From: Rachycentron canadum
Lineage: Eukaryota > Chordata > Actinopteri > Carangiformes > Rachycentridae
DNA length: 64,000 bases
Direction: 5' to 3'
NCBI GenBank assembly: GCA_038496675.1
Contig: CM076660.1
Span: 17,859,236 to 17,923,235 of the forward strand
Part shown: in pieces, positions 37,541-49,900 of the stretch
Position numbering within the stretch: position 1 is the first letter of the stretch
Layout of the letters: every line of letters starts with the position of its first letter
Position numbers and translations under genes: made by a program
Notes under the pieces: generated by a model
What the model saw: only the letters and a program-made list of their open reading frames with translations
Told to the model about the DNA's origin: nothing
Databases searched by the model: none

Positions 37541-40500
37541 TAAAAAAGACATCTACTTTTAGGCCACTGTGTTCAGACTTAAAGTTTGTTGAGGCTGAAG
37601 AGGAAACTGGTCTTTAAAACAAATCAGATACTTTTCTTGAGAATTTCTTCTCAGTGTGAGCTGGATATTGTGTGTCCATGCAGATGTGCATTCACTCTGT
37701 GTGTGAGTGCTCTGCCCTGTGTGTGTGAATGTGTGGTGACAGACTGAGGGGGCTGGGTGACTCTAGGGCCCGATGACGTCTCGTGCTCCTGTTGCTCCTG
37801 CTGATACAGGCACCGCTCTGCTGCCAGCAACAGGAAAAAAAGGAGACGGCGCAGGTTTGCAAACTGTTCCACTCACCCTCTTTTCTCCCCGTCTGTCTGG
37901 TTTAGTTTCTCTCGTTTGTCTCTCGTTTGTCTTCTCACAAGAGACAACTTGTATCACATATGTGTCCACTGTCTGAGAGGCTTTGCTCCCTGGCATTAAA
38001 TTGCCTCTTTGTGACAGAGAGAAAGAGGAGTAATTTGCAGCCACTTTCCACATCTCATACCTCATCGCAAGAGGTGCTAAAAAAAGGAAGCAACTGGATT
38101 TTTTGACAAAATATGTATTCTGTAAAAAAAGTTTGACTATAGGCCTGAATAACTAATATGTCTCTGCATGTTTTACTATTACTATTATTCTCTGATATTT
38201 GAGCTCCACTGACTCATCCTCTGTTTTTGGATCTCAGAGCAAGATTCACTCAATCTTGAAAAATCATATGTTAATTTAAATGATGAGTTTTGTTTTTATC
38301 CATCAAAAAGTCCGCAGGAATGATTCTAAGAAGGCTCTGAAGATGAGCACCATTCAGATGCATTAATCTGACAAGTAAACAATGACAGCCTGGGTTTCTT
38401 AAACTCTGCCGAATATATACTTTTCTCTTCATACTTCCCATCTCTCTGACATGCTTTGGTTAGAAGTCGTGAGCCAGGGGAATTCCAGCCATGATGAAAG
38501 ACTGAAGCTAACTCCAGAGTAAACAGGGTTAGACCAAACCAAGAGACCCGAGAGACAAGAAAAAATCATTAATGCATCAAAGGCTGTCAGAAGAATACAG
38601 TCTGACAGTGTAAACACAGCAGATGGCGAGCATCTCATCCTTGGATGGGCGATTCAGTCCCACCGACACAGTATTAGCCCCTACTGAGGTTGTTTGTATC
38701 TGCCTGTCGGTGAGATGGGATAATGGGGAAAGTAGCAGGGCGGATTATGAGATTAGGCCACGCAGTCTCGACAACAAGAGCTGTGATTAACAGACATCCA
38801 ACACCTCATCACAAAAGAAAAATCATTATCACAGTTACTCGGCTCAGCCTCCTGGAAGAAAAACACACTTTTGTAGTTTTGACCGTTGTGTCTGTTTGTT
38901 GTTATGAAATTGTGCTCGCTGCTGAAATCTAGAGACATGAAATTTATTGTCATGGGGGGGTACTGCTCAGCATGTGAGCACACACAACATAGACATATAC
39001 AATAATACAATAAAACAATCATAAAACACAGAAATGGATGAACAACAGCCTCTCTCTGAAATCTGCAACAAGCTCAGCTGCTGATTTTGTTAACATAAAA
39101 TAAGAAGATATATAAACTGATACTTACTTGTATTATATTTATTGAATATCCTGCTTTACATATTTTGTATGTTCTACATATTGTCAGCTCGTCTCTGTCT
39201 CATCTGTCTACCCTCGCAGACTGTTAGTGCTTCACACATTTGTTTTTATCTTTTCTGCCCAAGTCTTTAGTTGGTTAGATCCTTGTTTGTGCTCACATCA
39301 GATCCAGTGGTGGCACAGACCAGTGTAAATTATGCACAAATGTTCCCCAAAGATGCACAGAGGACATTCAACCCCACCTTCACTAACTGATGCATGACCC
39401 TTTTTCCATACATAGCGCATTTTGAACGTGCTTGCACTGTTCACAGCATACGTTTTCTAACTGTGAGGTCCTTTTCCCCGGGGGTGCACAGGGGTGACAA
39501 AGGGGGGAGGACATGGAGAAAGAGATGAGATACTGCGAGAGGTGAAAGGGACAGGTACATGCCACTGTTCTGAAAACAATGGCCCCTTACTTACTGTAGT
39601 TTTGCCTGCAGCAGAGAGCAGAGATACTTTTAAATCCTTTCTATAAAACCTGTACTGTACCATCACACACCAACATGACATGTTCTGTGTGACACTCTCC
39701 CAGGATATCACTATCTCCACTGTTAATAAAGAATCGATTCTATAAATACATTTTAAAATCACAGAAAAGACATGTGCACCTTATATCTCTAGAACCTGCC
39801 TGAATGATCACGTCTTTTAAGTTTTCTTCAAAGTCATCTGGTGATAGCTGTCATGGGTACAGTGCAAACAGGAGCTGCTAATTCAGCAAACTACTAATGG
39901 TGCTAGTTTACCAAAATCTGTAGGCTAAAAAAGCAGGGGATTTAAAGTGATTTAAAGTAAAGAAATGTGATTTTGGCACCAACACGTTGTTATGGACGTG
40001 TTGGATTCTTTAAATCTTTAAAATCACAAGCACACACAGTAGTGTTTTGTCCAAGTGGAATTTAGTTTCCCTGTGACAACCGAGCCAGCGTCCAGTGCAA
40101 AAACTAGACAACTTCAGAGACAACAAAGGGTATGGTTGAGAAACGTGTCTGTCAGGGTGATCCCATCTTACTCATGCTTCACTTCCTGCCCGGCAGCCTT
40201 GTTCTGACCCCACAGTCACACGGTGAGTAAAGTGAAATGAACAAGAGGAGCTGGTGAGGGAGACCAGGCTATAATCTGTTTGGTTCCAGACTGGCTGCTC
40301 ACCCCATCTGTCTTCCTCCCCTGTCTGTCTGCCCCTGTGAGATGCCTTCCTTAAACTGTAATCAGAGAGAGGTGAGGGATGTGCCGGGACAAAGAGAGAC
40401 AGAGGGAGGGAGAGAGAAGAGGAAAGAGGAAAGATCTCTCTCCCTCCTACCCTACCTCCACTGTGCTTCTTTGCTGTTACAAATTAGATCACAAGCTTGA

Positions 40501-40939
40501 CAGCATCCATCCCATCAGCAGATCAATCAACATGAGTGGTGTGAGCACGCACACAGGACATGACAATTAGGAGAGAAATGTGTGAGTGTGTGTCTGCGTG
40601 TGTCTTACGTGATTGCACAAGCATGGTTTTGTTTCATAGAAGGCTGCAATCGTGGAAAGAAAACACATTTTTCTTTTCTTACTTGAACTGAGAGTTTAAA
40701 AGGTCATGACACACAGGAAGGTGGATAAATTAATAGAAATGCACCAAAACTCACTTACAATTTGACACGATAATTATTATCTACACTCGACAATATTTAA
40801 TCACGTTGATCTTTTTTAGGGTCAGATCAAAACACTGAACTAAAATTACTGCCCCTCAGTTGCATCAGTCAGTGTGAAGGAAATATGGTCAGTTTCTCCT
40901 TCATGAGTTACTCAACACTGAAAATTGGTATTTTGCAGA

Positions 40940-41205
40940 AAATTATGAAGTTGACCATTGACCTTTTGGGTATAAAATGTCATCACTTCATCATTTTATC
41001 CTATCAGAAAATTTTGTTATGTGTCATAATTACCATGTGAATTTGTTATGTTATGTCTAGAAAAGTGTTTTATGAGCTAACATGACTTTGACCTTTGACC
41101 TTTTGAGCACTAAATTCTAATCAGATCAACCTTTAATCCAAGTGAGTTTTGTGAGGTCTCTGAGGGACGTTAATGAGAGTTTCCGTTCACAACAATTAGT
41201 CAGAC
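40940..41205 (+). repeat. Two-unit tandem remnant of a 'ttgacctttgacc' repeat
   Basis: Two units about 138 bases apart: 'gttgaccattgacctttt' plus 'tataaaatgtcatcacttca' from 40949, and 'ctttgacctttgacctttt' plus 'aaattctaatcagatcaacc' from 41086. They share the order TTGACC - ACCTTTTG - ATAAA/CTAAA - TCA - TTTATCC/TTTAATCC. Known from memory: teleosts carry an abundant tandem-unit repeat reading 'gaccttgacctttgaccacc', 'aatctaatcagttcatcctt', 'gagtccaagtg'. The second unit here continues with 'aatccaagtgag'. Confidence 0.6.
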
Positions 41206-41470
41206 GTACAGACGTCCTGTTTTGTCCAAACAAGAGTCCAATACCGGAATATATTCCATTTATAATTATATAAAATCTGAATCAATTTGAATGTTTTTAA
41301 TTAAACACACATCAACATAAGAATCCATAGTGTAGGTCACATGTCACTTTTATAGTAAAACATCTTCACAGGCACCTACAGCTGCAGATCAATAACATGG
41401 GACAAGTGGATCAGTGGGTGAAAAAATGAGGACAGATTTCATTACAAAAATGGTTGATGAAATCAATAGA

Positions 41471-41491
41471 GTGTGTTGGTGTGAATGTGTA

Positions 41492-41551
<60 letters not shown>

Positions 41552-41552
41552 T
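41471..41552. repeat. (GT)n microsatellite, 23 pure units at the core
   Basis: The pure core is 41499-41544; degenerate GT lies on both sides. Confidence 0.95.
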
Positions 41553-41652
41553 CCTGTATATGTAGACAGGTCTACATATATAAAGATAATATGTCTGCTG
41601 CGCATGTGGGGAGGAAGAAACCATCCACAACTGAGTGCTTTTATGACACCTT

Positions 41653-41658
41653 TGTGTG

Positions 41659-41693
<35 letters not shown>

Positions 41694-41698
41694 GTGTT
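41653..41698. repeat. (GT)n microsatellite, one interruption
   Basis: GT units with one TTT interruption near 41673. Confidence 0.95.
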
Positions 41699-42139
41699 AG
41701 TATCTGTGGTCTCTTCCTGAATACTGATTTGAGCTCTACCTTCATGGTGAGATATGAGACATACACATATCATATCCTCTTCCCCCGCAGAGCCACAGAT
41801 ACGCATCAGGACCGACAACAAAGGTGTGTGTCTGTGTGTGAATATGCGTATGTGATATATAAGCCAGAGGGAGGGAATATTGCATCCGTATGTGTGTGGA
41901 CTCTCATATGTCTACCTGCCTTTTTGTGTGAAAGAGTGTGTGTTTGATTTAAGCAGGCACCGACTATATGTGGGGCCCTGGGGGGTCAAGACAGGAATGT
42001 GGAGCCCTTTACCTCTAACTTTGGGTATGTGTGTGCTGTGTGTGTATGTGTGTGTCAAGGGCATACACCTGTGGGTAAATCTTTTTAATGACAATGAATA
42101 GGCATGTTAGAAATGTTAGAAACTGGCTCATCAAATTGT

Positions 42140-42181
42140 AACACACGCACACACACACGCGCACACACACACACACACACA
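42140..42181. repeat. (AC)n/(GC) alternating tract
   Basis: AC units with GC insertions (acacgcac, acgcgcac). Strictly alternating, so Z-DNA-prone. Confidence 0.9.
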
Positions 42182-43075
42182 TTAGACATCTTTCATGGCT
42201 GCAGTCTGTAGGGGCAGACAGACATGTCTCACCTTCTCATACTAAACATGTGTGAGCACTGAGAGCAGCTGCACTTAAGACTGAGTGCTAAAGTGTACAC
42301 AGTTCTATTAACTGTTCTGTGTTTACAGGAGTAGAGTTAGAGCTCACAGGGCTGCTCTAAATAAATGTTTAAATAGTATTAACTGGGCTAAAAGACATTC
42401 ACAAATGTCTGTCAGTTCTGCTCCTGAACCTGAGCAACAAGCTTTGAACAGGAAGAACAAGCTGTTTCTACAAAAGTATGTATAAAAACAACAAAACAGC
42501 ATCTAGATCTCACTGAAGAATTTGTCACATCTGAGAGGTTTTTGGTGGGTTTTCTAAAGTAGCCCTGGTTTTGCTTCTCTCCCTCAATGAGAAGCAGGAT
42601 AACCTCTGTCCTGCTTTAGCTGCTGATCTGATATTGACCACTGCGCCCACTTCAACAGTCTCATTGAATCTACCTGATATCTGCTCTCTTCCAGGGGACT
42701 CTGAAGGTGCCGTCTGTTCCCAGTCACAGGACACACTGCTGCTGCCGCCACTGATGTACATGTGAGAAAAGCCTCCCTCTGCTGCTCCCTCTGCCTTTGC
42801 TCTAGACACTTGAAAGCTCAGACATGTGCTGGATCTACCGCTGTTCTTCCCTTTTCATCTGTGCAGACCTGCAGGATCAGCAACTGCACGCATGGAGAAA
42901 ATAGTCCCTGCTGGTTCAAAACAGTGCGTTATTTTTCTTCTTTTGTGTACGTTTTATCAGAGTCCTGCACAGAAATACCAGAAATGAACACATTTACCAC
43001 ATTATTGCTTATCCTTAAGCTGTAGAGCTTTCGGTTTCTAACCACTGTCACTCAACGGAGTTACTTTTTACCTTT

Positions 43076-43215
43076 AGACAGAGCCATAGCTATTTCCCTG
43101 TTTTCCCTCTTTATGCTAAGCTAAGCTAACCTTATGTATAATGAACAGATATGAGGGTGGTATCAATCCTCTCATCTCACTCTCAGTAAGAAAGCAAATA
43201 AGCCTGTTTCCAAAA
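43076..43215 (+). repeat. Interspersed repeat with 'tttatgctaagctaagctaa' core
   Basis: 'gacagagccatagctatttc', 'ctttatgctaagctaagcta', 'atgagggtggtatcaatcct', 'ctcatctcactctcagtaag' and 'aaagcaaataag' occur in this order. I recognise this as a well-conserved percomorph repeat, usually read as 'agccaggctagctgtttccc' followed by the core. The open frame on this stretch is chance. Confidence 0.7.
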
Positions 43216-43524
43216 ATCCTTTTTCCTTTCGAGGATGATTCAGAGCTTTGTTTTCCCGTTGACTGTGAAGGTCCTCAGTGGGCAGATTCAATTAAAAGCT
43301 TTCAAACATCGAATTTCTCTTTAATCACTTTATTTAATGACACACACTATGTGCACAGGAATCGACTGCAGGTTTGTCAGCTTACATGTGTGTTCACTCC
43401 TACACAAAATCATCAGATTTTTAATTTACATAGAGCAAACACATTCATTTACCTCATGCAAATAAGAAAGTCATACACACAAGAAAAGCAATGGCAATTG
43501 AGCAGCATGGCCTAATCAATCATG

Positions 43525-43562
43525 GTGTGTGTGTGTGTGTGTGTGTGTGTGTTGTGTGTGTG
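43525..43562. repeat. (GT)14 microsatellite with short second block
   Basis: 28 bases of pure GT, one extra T, then four more GT units. Confidence 0.95.
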
Positions 43563-43804
43563 ACAGTGAGCAGTGGTCTCAACCCTTTACATTACCTACA
43601 AACGTGGATTCACAACAACACAGATGGTACAAACACGAACACGACAGCGAGGGACAAGCTTTCACTCATCACCACACACTCAGGAGAAGCCTCCGAGCAG
43701 AGGATCAATCACTGCGTGAGAAAGGAGAGGATGGAACGACAAGAGAGAAATGACGCACGCATAAACACTTACACTCACAACAACACCCACAAACTCTCAT
43801 CCAG

Positions 43805-43832
43805 GTGTGTGTGTGTGTGTGTGTGTGTGTGT
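43805..43832. repeat. (GT)14 microsatellite
   Basis: 28 bases of pure GT. Confidence 0.95.
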
Positions 43833-44088
43833 ACAGCTGAGGGACCAGTGTGGAGGACTAAAACATCTGCAATCTTACAGACACAACAATGAGTCATCCT
43901 GGCTGTTGTTGTCATCACACAGGCTCTAGTGGGAATTCCTGGAAGATAAACACACACTAACACACACACACGCAGACCCATCCTTGGTTTGTTATACTGG
44001 CAGACCCCTCAGTGACATAATGTATTCTCTCACCCTGCCCCTAAAACCAGGTCTGATGTCAGATCCCAAAGGTATTATAAAACAAGAC

Positions 44089-44093
<5 letters not shown>

Positions 44094-44122
<29 letters not shown>

Positions 44123-44130
44123 AGCACACA
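44094..44130. repeat. (AC)14 microsatellite
   Basis: Pure AC to 44121, then 'aagcacaca'. Confidence 0.95.
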
Positions 44131-45625
44131 TTTAATTTGTATGACTGTGACCACCACTGAGTCACTCTGCCAGCCTGAATGTAGCAACCATCAGCATCTA
44201 TTAATATTCAGTAAACACTTAAGCAGCCAGAGCACACAGCTCAGTGTAGCACAGGTACACACACCTCCAGCTAACAATTTTATTCCCTGTGCAGTCAGAC
44301 TATAAAAAAAGTTTCCAATGAAATCACAGGAAAAGTGGATTCACTCACAGGGGTCAAATAAATAAGTAAGTTCAAACTCAAATTTGTGCCATTGACCAAT
44401 AGGAAGCCGTCTTGACAGTGCTGACCTTTGAGGGAACAGAGTCCAATATCAATATCCATTCTGTATTTTGATTTATCTAAGCAAATGTATAAAAATAGAA
44501 ACTGTGCTGGTTAGCAGACAGTTATGAGAGAGAAGCTGATGGGACAAACTTTATTTCCCTTCTTCATTAACTTTTCATTGAACAAAATGGTGAACAGAAG
44601 AGGAGAGAGAAAATACAGAGAAGCTGTGGCAGCTATTGTGACTGACTGTGGCCCAGAGAGTCAGCAGTTAGCTCAGCAGCTCAGCAGCTGATCCTGTGAG
44701 TGGTCCATCATCAAGCCTCTTCTGTAACTCACCACTTATGAAGCCCTTGATCAATGCTCCATGAGTGTTCGATGACAAAATAAACAGTTTTCTCCTCTGT
44801 AATGTTGGTTCGGGTACATAAGACATAAAGCAACTCACAAACTGATATAAAAATCTGACGTACACTGAGCTCAGCGCTCACTCATGCATCTCATGCGTCC
44901 ACCTGCAGATGCTGAATAAAATTTTTAAATAGACAAATGTTGACTTTGATCTTTATTAAACAAAAATTGCCACCACACAATCCAAATAAACCTCAGATAT
45001 GGTTTCATCAAAAATAATTTAAAGCACACAAAAGGAGGAGCATCCTGTTGAAAAATCTCAGCCAACACATGGAGTGTTCCTCTGTGAAGCCAGGACAAAG
45101 ACATGCAGAGTCTTCAAGTACAAGTTGATTAAAATAAAAGCGATGTGGAAACAGAGCCACCAGCACAACAGCAGGCAATGAACTTCTTTCATTTCCTGGT
45201 CTCAAATGTTTAGAATTACAACATAAGGATATAACCAAATGACACTTTACGTTAAAAACTGCAGCACAGACATCACGTCACAGGTTTCCCACAAACAGCA
45301 GACTCTCATATCTGCAGTAAAGAAAGGAAACAGCCCTTAAGTGCTGGATCTGGCTTCCACCTCATCATCTCTGCTGTAAGTTGCAAAATGAAAAAAGCAC
45401 AGAGGCCTTCAGAGGTGGAGGACTCATGTAATATGCATAGCCACTGGTTCTTTGAGTGTGTGTCAGTGTATGTGTGTTTACCAGAAATTTTCATACCAGG
45501 ATGATGGAGGAGCAGGAAGAGACAGGAGAGGAATAAGAAACAGCTGAACATATTTTGGACCCTGTGCTGGTTCTTCTCCATCTGACAGAAATGACAGGAC
45601 GCAGTAGGTCCACAAGGACAAATCT

Positions 45626-45633
<8 letters not shown>

Positions 45634-45660
<27 letters not shown>
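45634..45660. repeat. Poly-A run of 27
   Basis: Uninterrupted A run. It could be the tail of an old retrotransposed copy, but the 170 bases upstream were not recognised and no target-site duplication is visible. Confidence 0.9.
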
Positions 45661-46528
45661 GTGCCACATTTCCTACTCCTCTCAATCTACCTCCATCCAT
45701 CCTCTTCCTCCCCTCCATCCCTCAGCATGTCATTTGTTGCTTGCGAAAGGGAAACCAAATGCAAGGACAGTTTTAGTCCATGTGTGTTTGTCTGTGTGGG
45801 TGTGTGTGTTACAAATGAGTATGCAGAAGCAGAGATAATCAAAGGCTCTCCAGCATATACAGAAGATAAGGAAGGTTAATTAATATTGTAAAGAACATGA
45901 ATATCAGAGGAAAGATCTATTCTTGCCTCTTCACATTTGATGAGGAGGAAAATATCAAAGCACAGATGCACTTTCAAAAGACAACATTAACAACAGATTT
46001 TTTTTTTGAAACTGTTGATCTCAGACGTCTATATGAGAGCTCTCCAGAGAATTAAAAGAAAATGGATGAATTGGACAGGATGAAAGTTCAGTCTTAATTA
46101 CAGTCCAGCTTAAAGTGACTGGTGGACCAATTACGATGGTTTTTGTGGGTAATGTATCAGTGAGTGAGCAGAGCCAAGTGCTGCTGTGTTCATAATTATA
46201 ATAAGACATCAGATTTTTCCAATGACCAAGCTTAGCATTTGCAAACACACAAACACTCACAGGCTTTGATTCATAAGTAGACATTAGGCCCAGTTAGCCA
46301 TTTGGGTGCATTTGCAAAAATGAAAAATGCTGTAATACAGCAGCAAAACATGTTAGTGAATGAATCAAACTTGTCATATGTTTGTTAATGCTTTGCAGAG
46401 TTTGCAGATGAAGTGGCTGTTCAGTTTTTCTTCAATAAATTCTAATGATTTCTGTGGAAATCTGTTCTTGTCCTATTTAATTAATGAGATTTGTAAGTGG
46501 AGCACAAACCCAAAGAAAATGTTCAGAT

Positions 46529-46557
46529 GTGTGTGTGTGTGTGTGCGCGCACACACG
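46529..46557. repeat. (GT)n-GCGCGC-(AC)n alternating tract with perfect palindrome
   Basis: An 18-base perfect palindrome (46539-46556, gtgtgtgcgcgcacacac) sits at the end of a (GT)n tract. Confidence 0.9.
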
Positions 46558-48096
46558 CATGAAGCAGCGATGTTGAGATGTGACCAATCAAATTACTGTC
46601 AACAGCAAGAGCACAAATGCAGCTTTGATTATACAAAAAGTGACACACTTATACACATAGACACAAACACACAACTCTGACTGACAAGACACAGATCTAT
46701 GATTAATATCTATTGTCAGCACACTATGAGTCACAGGTGAAGAGGTTACAATGTTGGCATCATGCTGCATCTAAACTGGGTCACTTTCTGTCAGCCTGCA
46801 CGCACAGAAAAACTGACACACAAAACACTGGTGTATAGAAGCTAAATCAACTTTTCTGTCTCTGATTTCTTTGGGAGATCAGTATGATTCAGTAGTGAAC
46901 AAGTTCTCCTTCAAAAAATGTACTTTTGAGGTGTGCGAGAGCCCGGAGCTGGCGGGCTGATGATGAAACAGAATGAAATATCAGCGTCCAACAAGCAAAA
47001 AGAGGGTTGGGGCTGTGATTGCGATAAAGATGTACTTATGGGGAATACTCTGCAAGACAGAGAGGAGTTAAGAGAAAAGGATGAAAAAAAAAAATTGGAT
47101 GGAAGATGGAGGAGTGACGGGTCAGAAGAAGGAGCACTGATTTACAGAGAAGTGGAAAACTGGACAGGAACGGCTACAATGTGCGCCTTGAGGCAGCTGG
47201 AAGGAGTTCAAAGATGACAGAGATAATCAAACAATGTGTGGTGATGTTTGCCCTCTAAGAAAAGGAACTCTGAGAATACTAATGGTGATATGAATGATGG
47301 TCCAGTCATCCTTCCTGATGAGAGAAACTCACTAAGTGTAATTTAATTGTTGGAGGGAGACGTTCTGCTGCTCTAATGCAGCCTGATATAGAAAATATAT
47401 TCATCTGTATCTGTGATGATTGACAGCAGGCATGGGCACCATATGGGCTCCGGTGGTGACGGCAGCACTGGAAAAACACAGCAGGTGCTTTGATCAAAGA
47501 AACTTCTTATTTTCATCACCAGGCTTCGAGGACATGTGCATAGCAGCTTTGCCCAAGGGAACGCTGACACAGCAGGCCGGGCTTCCTCAGCATCAGCACA
47601 ATGAAACTGGATGTGAGAGTGCATATGTGGGCGAGGGAACACACATACACAGCAATGCAAGCTCCCTTTCCTTCCCTGAGCAGCCAGGGGTCGGGATAAA
47701 AACAGTGCAGGACTCTGTGATGAGGCTGCAGATAAGAGGGCACAGTTTCAGAAGGTTGCACAGGGGGAATCTACAAAGGGATATATTCACTGGGTACACA
47801 GGGTTGGATGGAGTTCAGCTCCAATTTAGAAACCTTCTTAAGCCAAAAGTTGAAAATGATAACATTCCTTCGCAGAATTGTTTCATTCATTCGGCTACAG
47901 CTGTAAAATTGGTTCATTCAGTGCCAAAAGCAGCCAAAGTGTCACGGCTCTGATTTAAATACAATCCCCAGGCTAAAACAAAATATCTACAGATACCAGA
48001 AGAATGGACCACTTCTTTCAAGAGGTTAGTTTGTGCCCTATAGCAGCCCACGTCACCTCTCAACCCTCAAAAATATATATCAAATATTTCTCTTAA

Positions 48097-48175
48097 TCAG
48101 TGGTTCCCAATATGTGGGTCAGGACCTGCCAAGGGTCAAGAAACACATGAAGATATTTCTGTTATTTTTGAGACA
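48097..48175 (+). repeat. Remnant of the 'cagtggttcccaa...gggtc' interspersed repeat
   Basis: 'atcagtggttcccaatatgt', 'gggtcaggacctgccaaggg' and 'tcaagaaacacatgaag' follow the known order of a teleost repeat (cagtggttcccaac, gggtcgggacc, aagggtc). It is directly followed by a 'gctaac' fragment at 48231. Confidence 0.5.
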
Positions 48176-48230
48176 ATACTCTGTGAAACACTGGATGGTT
48201 TTATCTCTTGACCTCAAAGTAAGTCAACAG

Positions 48231-48320
48231 CCCTGCAAGTAGCTCTGTGAAGCTGTACTTCTGCTAAATGCTAACATCAGGATGTTAACATGTCTACAGT
48301 GACATTGTTAAAATGCTTGG
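48231..48320 (+). repeat. 'gctaac' family repeat, 5' fragment
   Basis: 'agctctgtgaagctgtactt', 'ctaaatgctaaca' and 'gatgttaacatg' resemble 52419-52500 ('agctctatgaagctgtaatg', then 'aatgctaatgttaggata'). The two fragments therefore share the 5' part of the family. Confidence 0.6.
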
Positions 48321-49525
48321 AAATGAACATTCAAATGATCAAATCTGAAAAGAACTGGCCACAGTTCATAGAAAACCAGTGATGAGCTGTTTGCTGTTCT
48401 GAAGGTGACGATACTAAAACCAGTGGCAGCTTCCCCAAACGTGTGTTGATCACTTCAGAGGGCTTTATTCAAAGAGCTCCTTTTTGGTAATATAGTACAC
48501 CAGACTTTTCAACAAGGAATATCTACATCTACATAATTCAGTAGAATATTACTGAAGGCTTTCACCATGAAACATCAGATCAAAAAGGCGTTTCTTCAAT
48601 TAACTTGTGCTTTCAACTGTTGCTCTTTTTACTGAAAGTGTGATGTCTTGAGGTTGAGATTTCAATTTTTTGGGGAAACACAAGAAAATGTTCATGGTGC
48701 AGCCAAAGATGTTTCTCTGATTGTTATATAACAAATCCTCTCTGGATCATCATACTTGGTTTGTTAATTTGTTTTAAAAAGAAAACAGTTCTGCTGCATT
48801 CAGTGCTCAAAGTAAAGCCAGATTTCACATGTGGTTCCCCATTTATTTGTGAGTGCCATTCCTCTCCTTTTATCTCTCCATGTAACAATGAGAAACCACA
48901 GGCCGCTGCTGCTGCTGCTTCAGACACAGCAACACAAACATCTCTGACTGTACAGGTAAGAAAAAAAAACACTTAGGTTCATATTTCTTTCAAGAGCAGA
49001 AAAACAGACCTGCAGGCGTATCCCTTTCAAGTCTTCAACCGATGAAACTCCCACAGAACTGCTTTAAAACATCTTTTTGAACTGGAATACCACTCACTTG
49101 GAGACAAATCAATAAAAAAAAGAAAAAACAACAGGCAATCAATGCAGCAAATAAAAACTTCAGGATAATTTTATGTAAGCACACAATGTAAATGCTCTGT
49201 ATATGTTAATATGGCTATAACCCTGCAGGAAAACAGCTGAGATTAAGCTTGTATGTGCAGTGGGTGCTTGTACGCTCAGCGGAGTGTGACATGTTTTCAG
49301 CCCTGAGCAGATAACTGCACCGTGAGAATCTGCCTGTGTTGCTGCACAATGAAACCCCAAGGTGGTCTTCAGCTGCTTCTGTCAGCCGATGGGTCTGAGT
49401 AAAATGAACTGAAATTACCAGCATGAATCAAGGTAAAGTTACTGAGAGTCAGAGCTGGGCAGATGGAGCATTAGCTACATAGAAAATAAAATAAACTGTT
49501 AAATCTGTGTGTCTGTGTGCAGGTC

Positions 49526-49561
49526 TTTCTCTCTCTCTCTCACACACACACACACACGCAC
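49526..49561. repeat. (CT)n-(CA)n compound microsatellite
   Basis: tttctctctctctct switches to cacacacaca and ends in cgcacac. Confidence 0.9.
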
Positions 49562-49883
49562 ACTGCCTGACCAAAGAGCCGTCCAATCCAATAGATCCTG
49601 ACCACTAAGAAGAACAGGATGATGAAATATGCATGACAGAGGAAAAAGCTTGCTGCCTTAGCACACAGAAATGTTCAGCCTCCCTCTCTCTCTAAGCGTA
49701 AAACATTGATGGCGGCGGCACAGCAGCAGCTAACCTGCTGGATGGAGAGCCAGGCTAAACCAGTGGAGGCTCAGCAAGTTCACTTCTAATTCTGGACCTC
49801 ACCCATGGGACCACTGGGCTGAGAAAGAGCTGGGCAGGTTTATCTTGGTAAAAGGCTTTTCCTGGTTTGACCCGGCCCTCAGC

Positions 49884-49900
49884 AGTGTGTGTGTGTGTGT
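49884..49900. repeat. (GT)8 microsatellite
   Basis: Short uninterrupted GT tract. Confidence 0.9.

Larger units (their letters stand above)
31320..40930. other. Non-coding DNA, no gene recognised
   Basis: Contains AC and ATT microsatellites, one 'gctaac' copy, a purine-rich stretch at 35215-35330 and a G-rich patch at 39480-39507. 'gaaatttattgtcatggggg' at about 38939 resembles a teleost repeat end. A well-preserved-looking stretch at 34820-34990 may be a conserved non-coding element. The GC-richer region at 37750-37900 was examined as a possible minus-strand exon and not accepted. Confidence 0.55.

Noticed and set aside
37651..37872. Minus-strand frame that looks like a signal peptide (hydrophobic leucine run near the start)
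   Set aside because: It begins at GTG, not ATG, directly after a donor-like gtgagt, and runs into a CA/GT-rich region. No downstream protein character.
41411..41947. Overlapping open frames of 136-177 codons on both strands
   Set aside because: Translated GT microsatellites on either strand. The apparent cysteine-rich protein is an artefact.
47420..47953. 177-codon plus-strand frame, the longest outside simple repeats
   Set aside because: Opens with TTG rather than ATG, has no signal, domain or family pattern, and the opposite strand is also open, which points to base composition. RNA-seq could overturn this.
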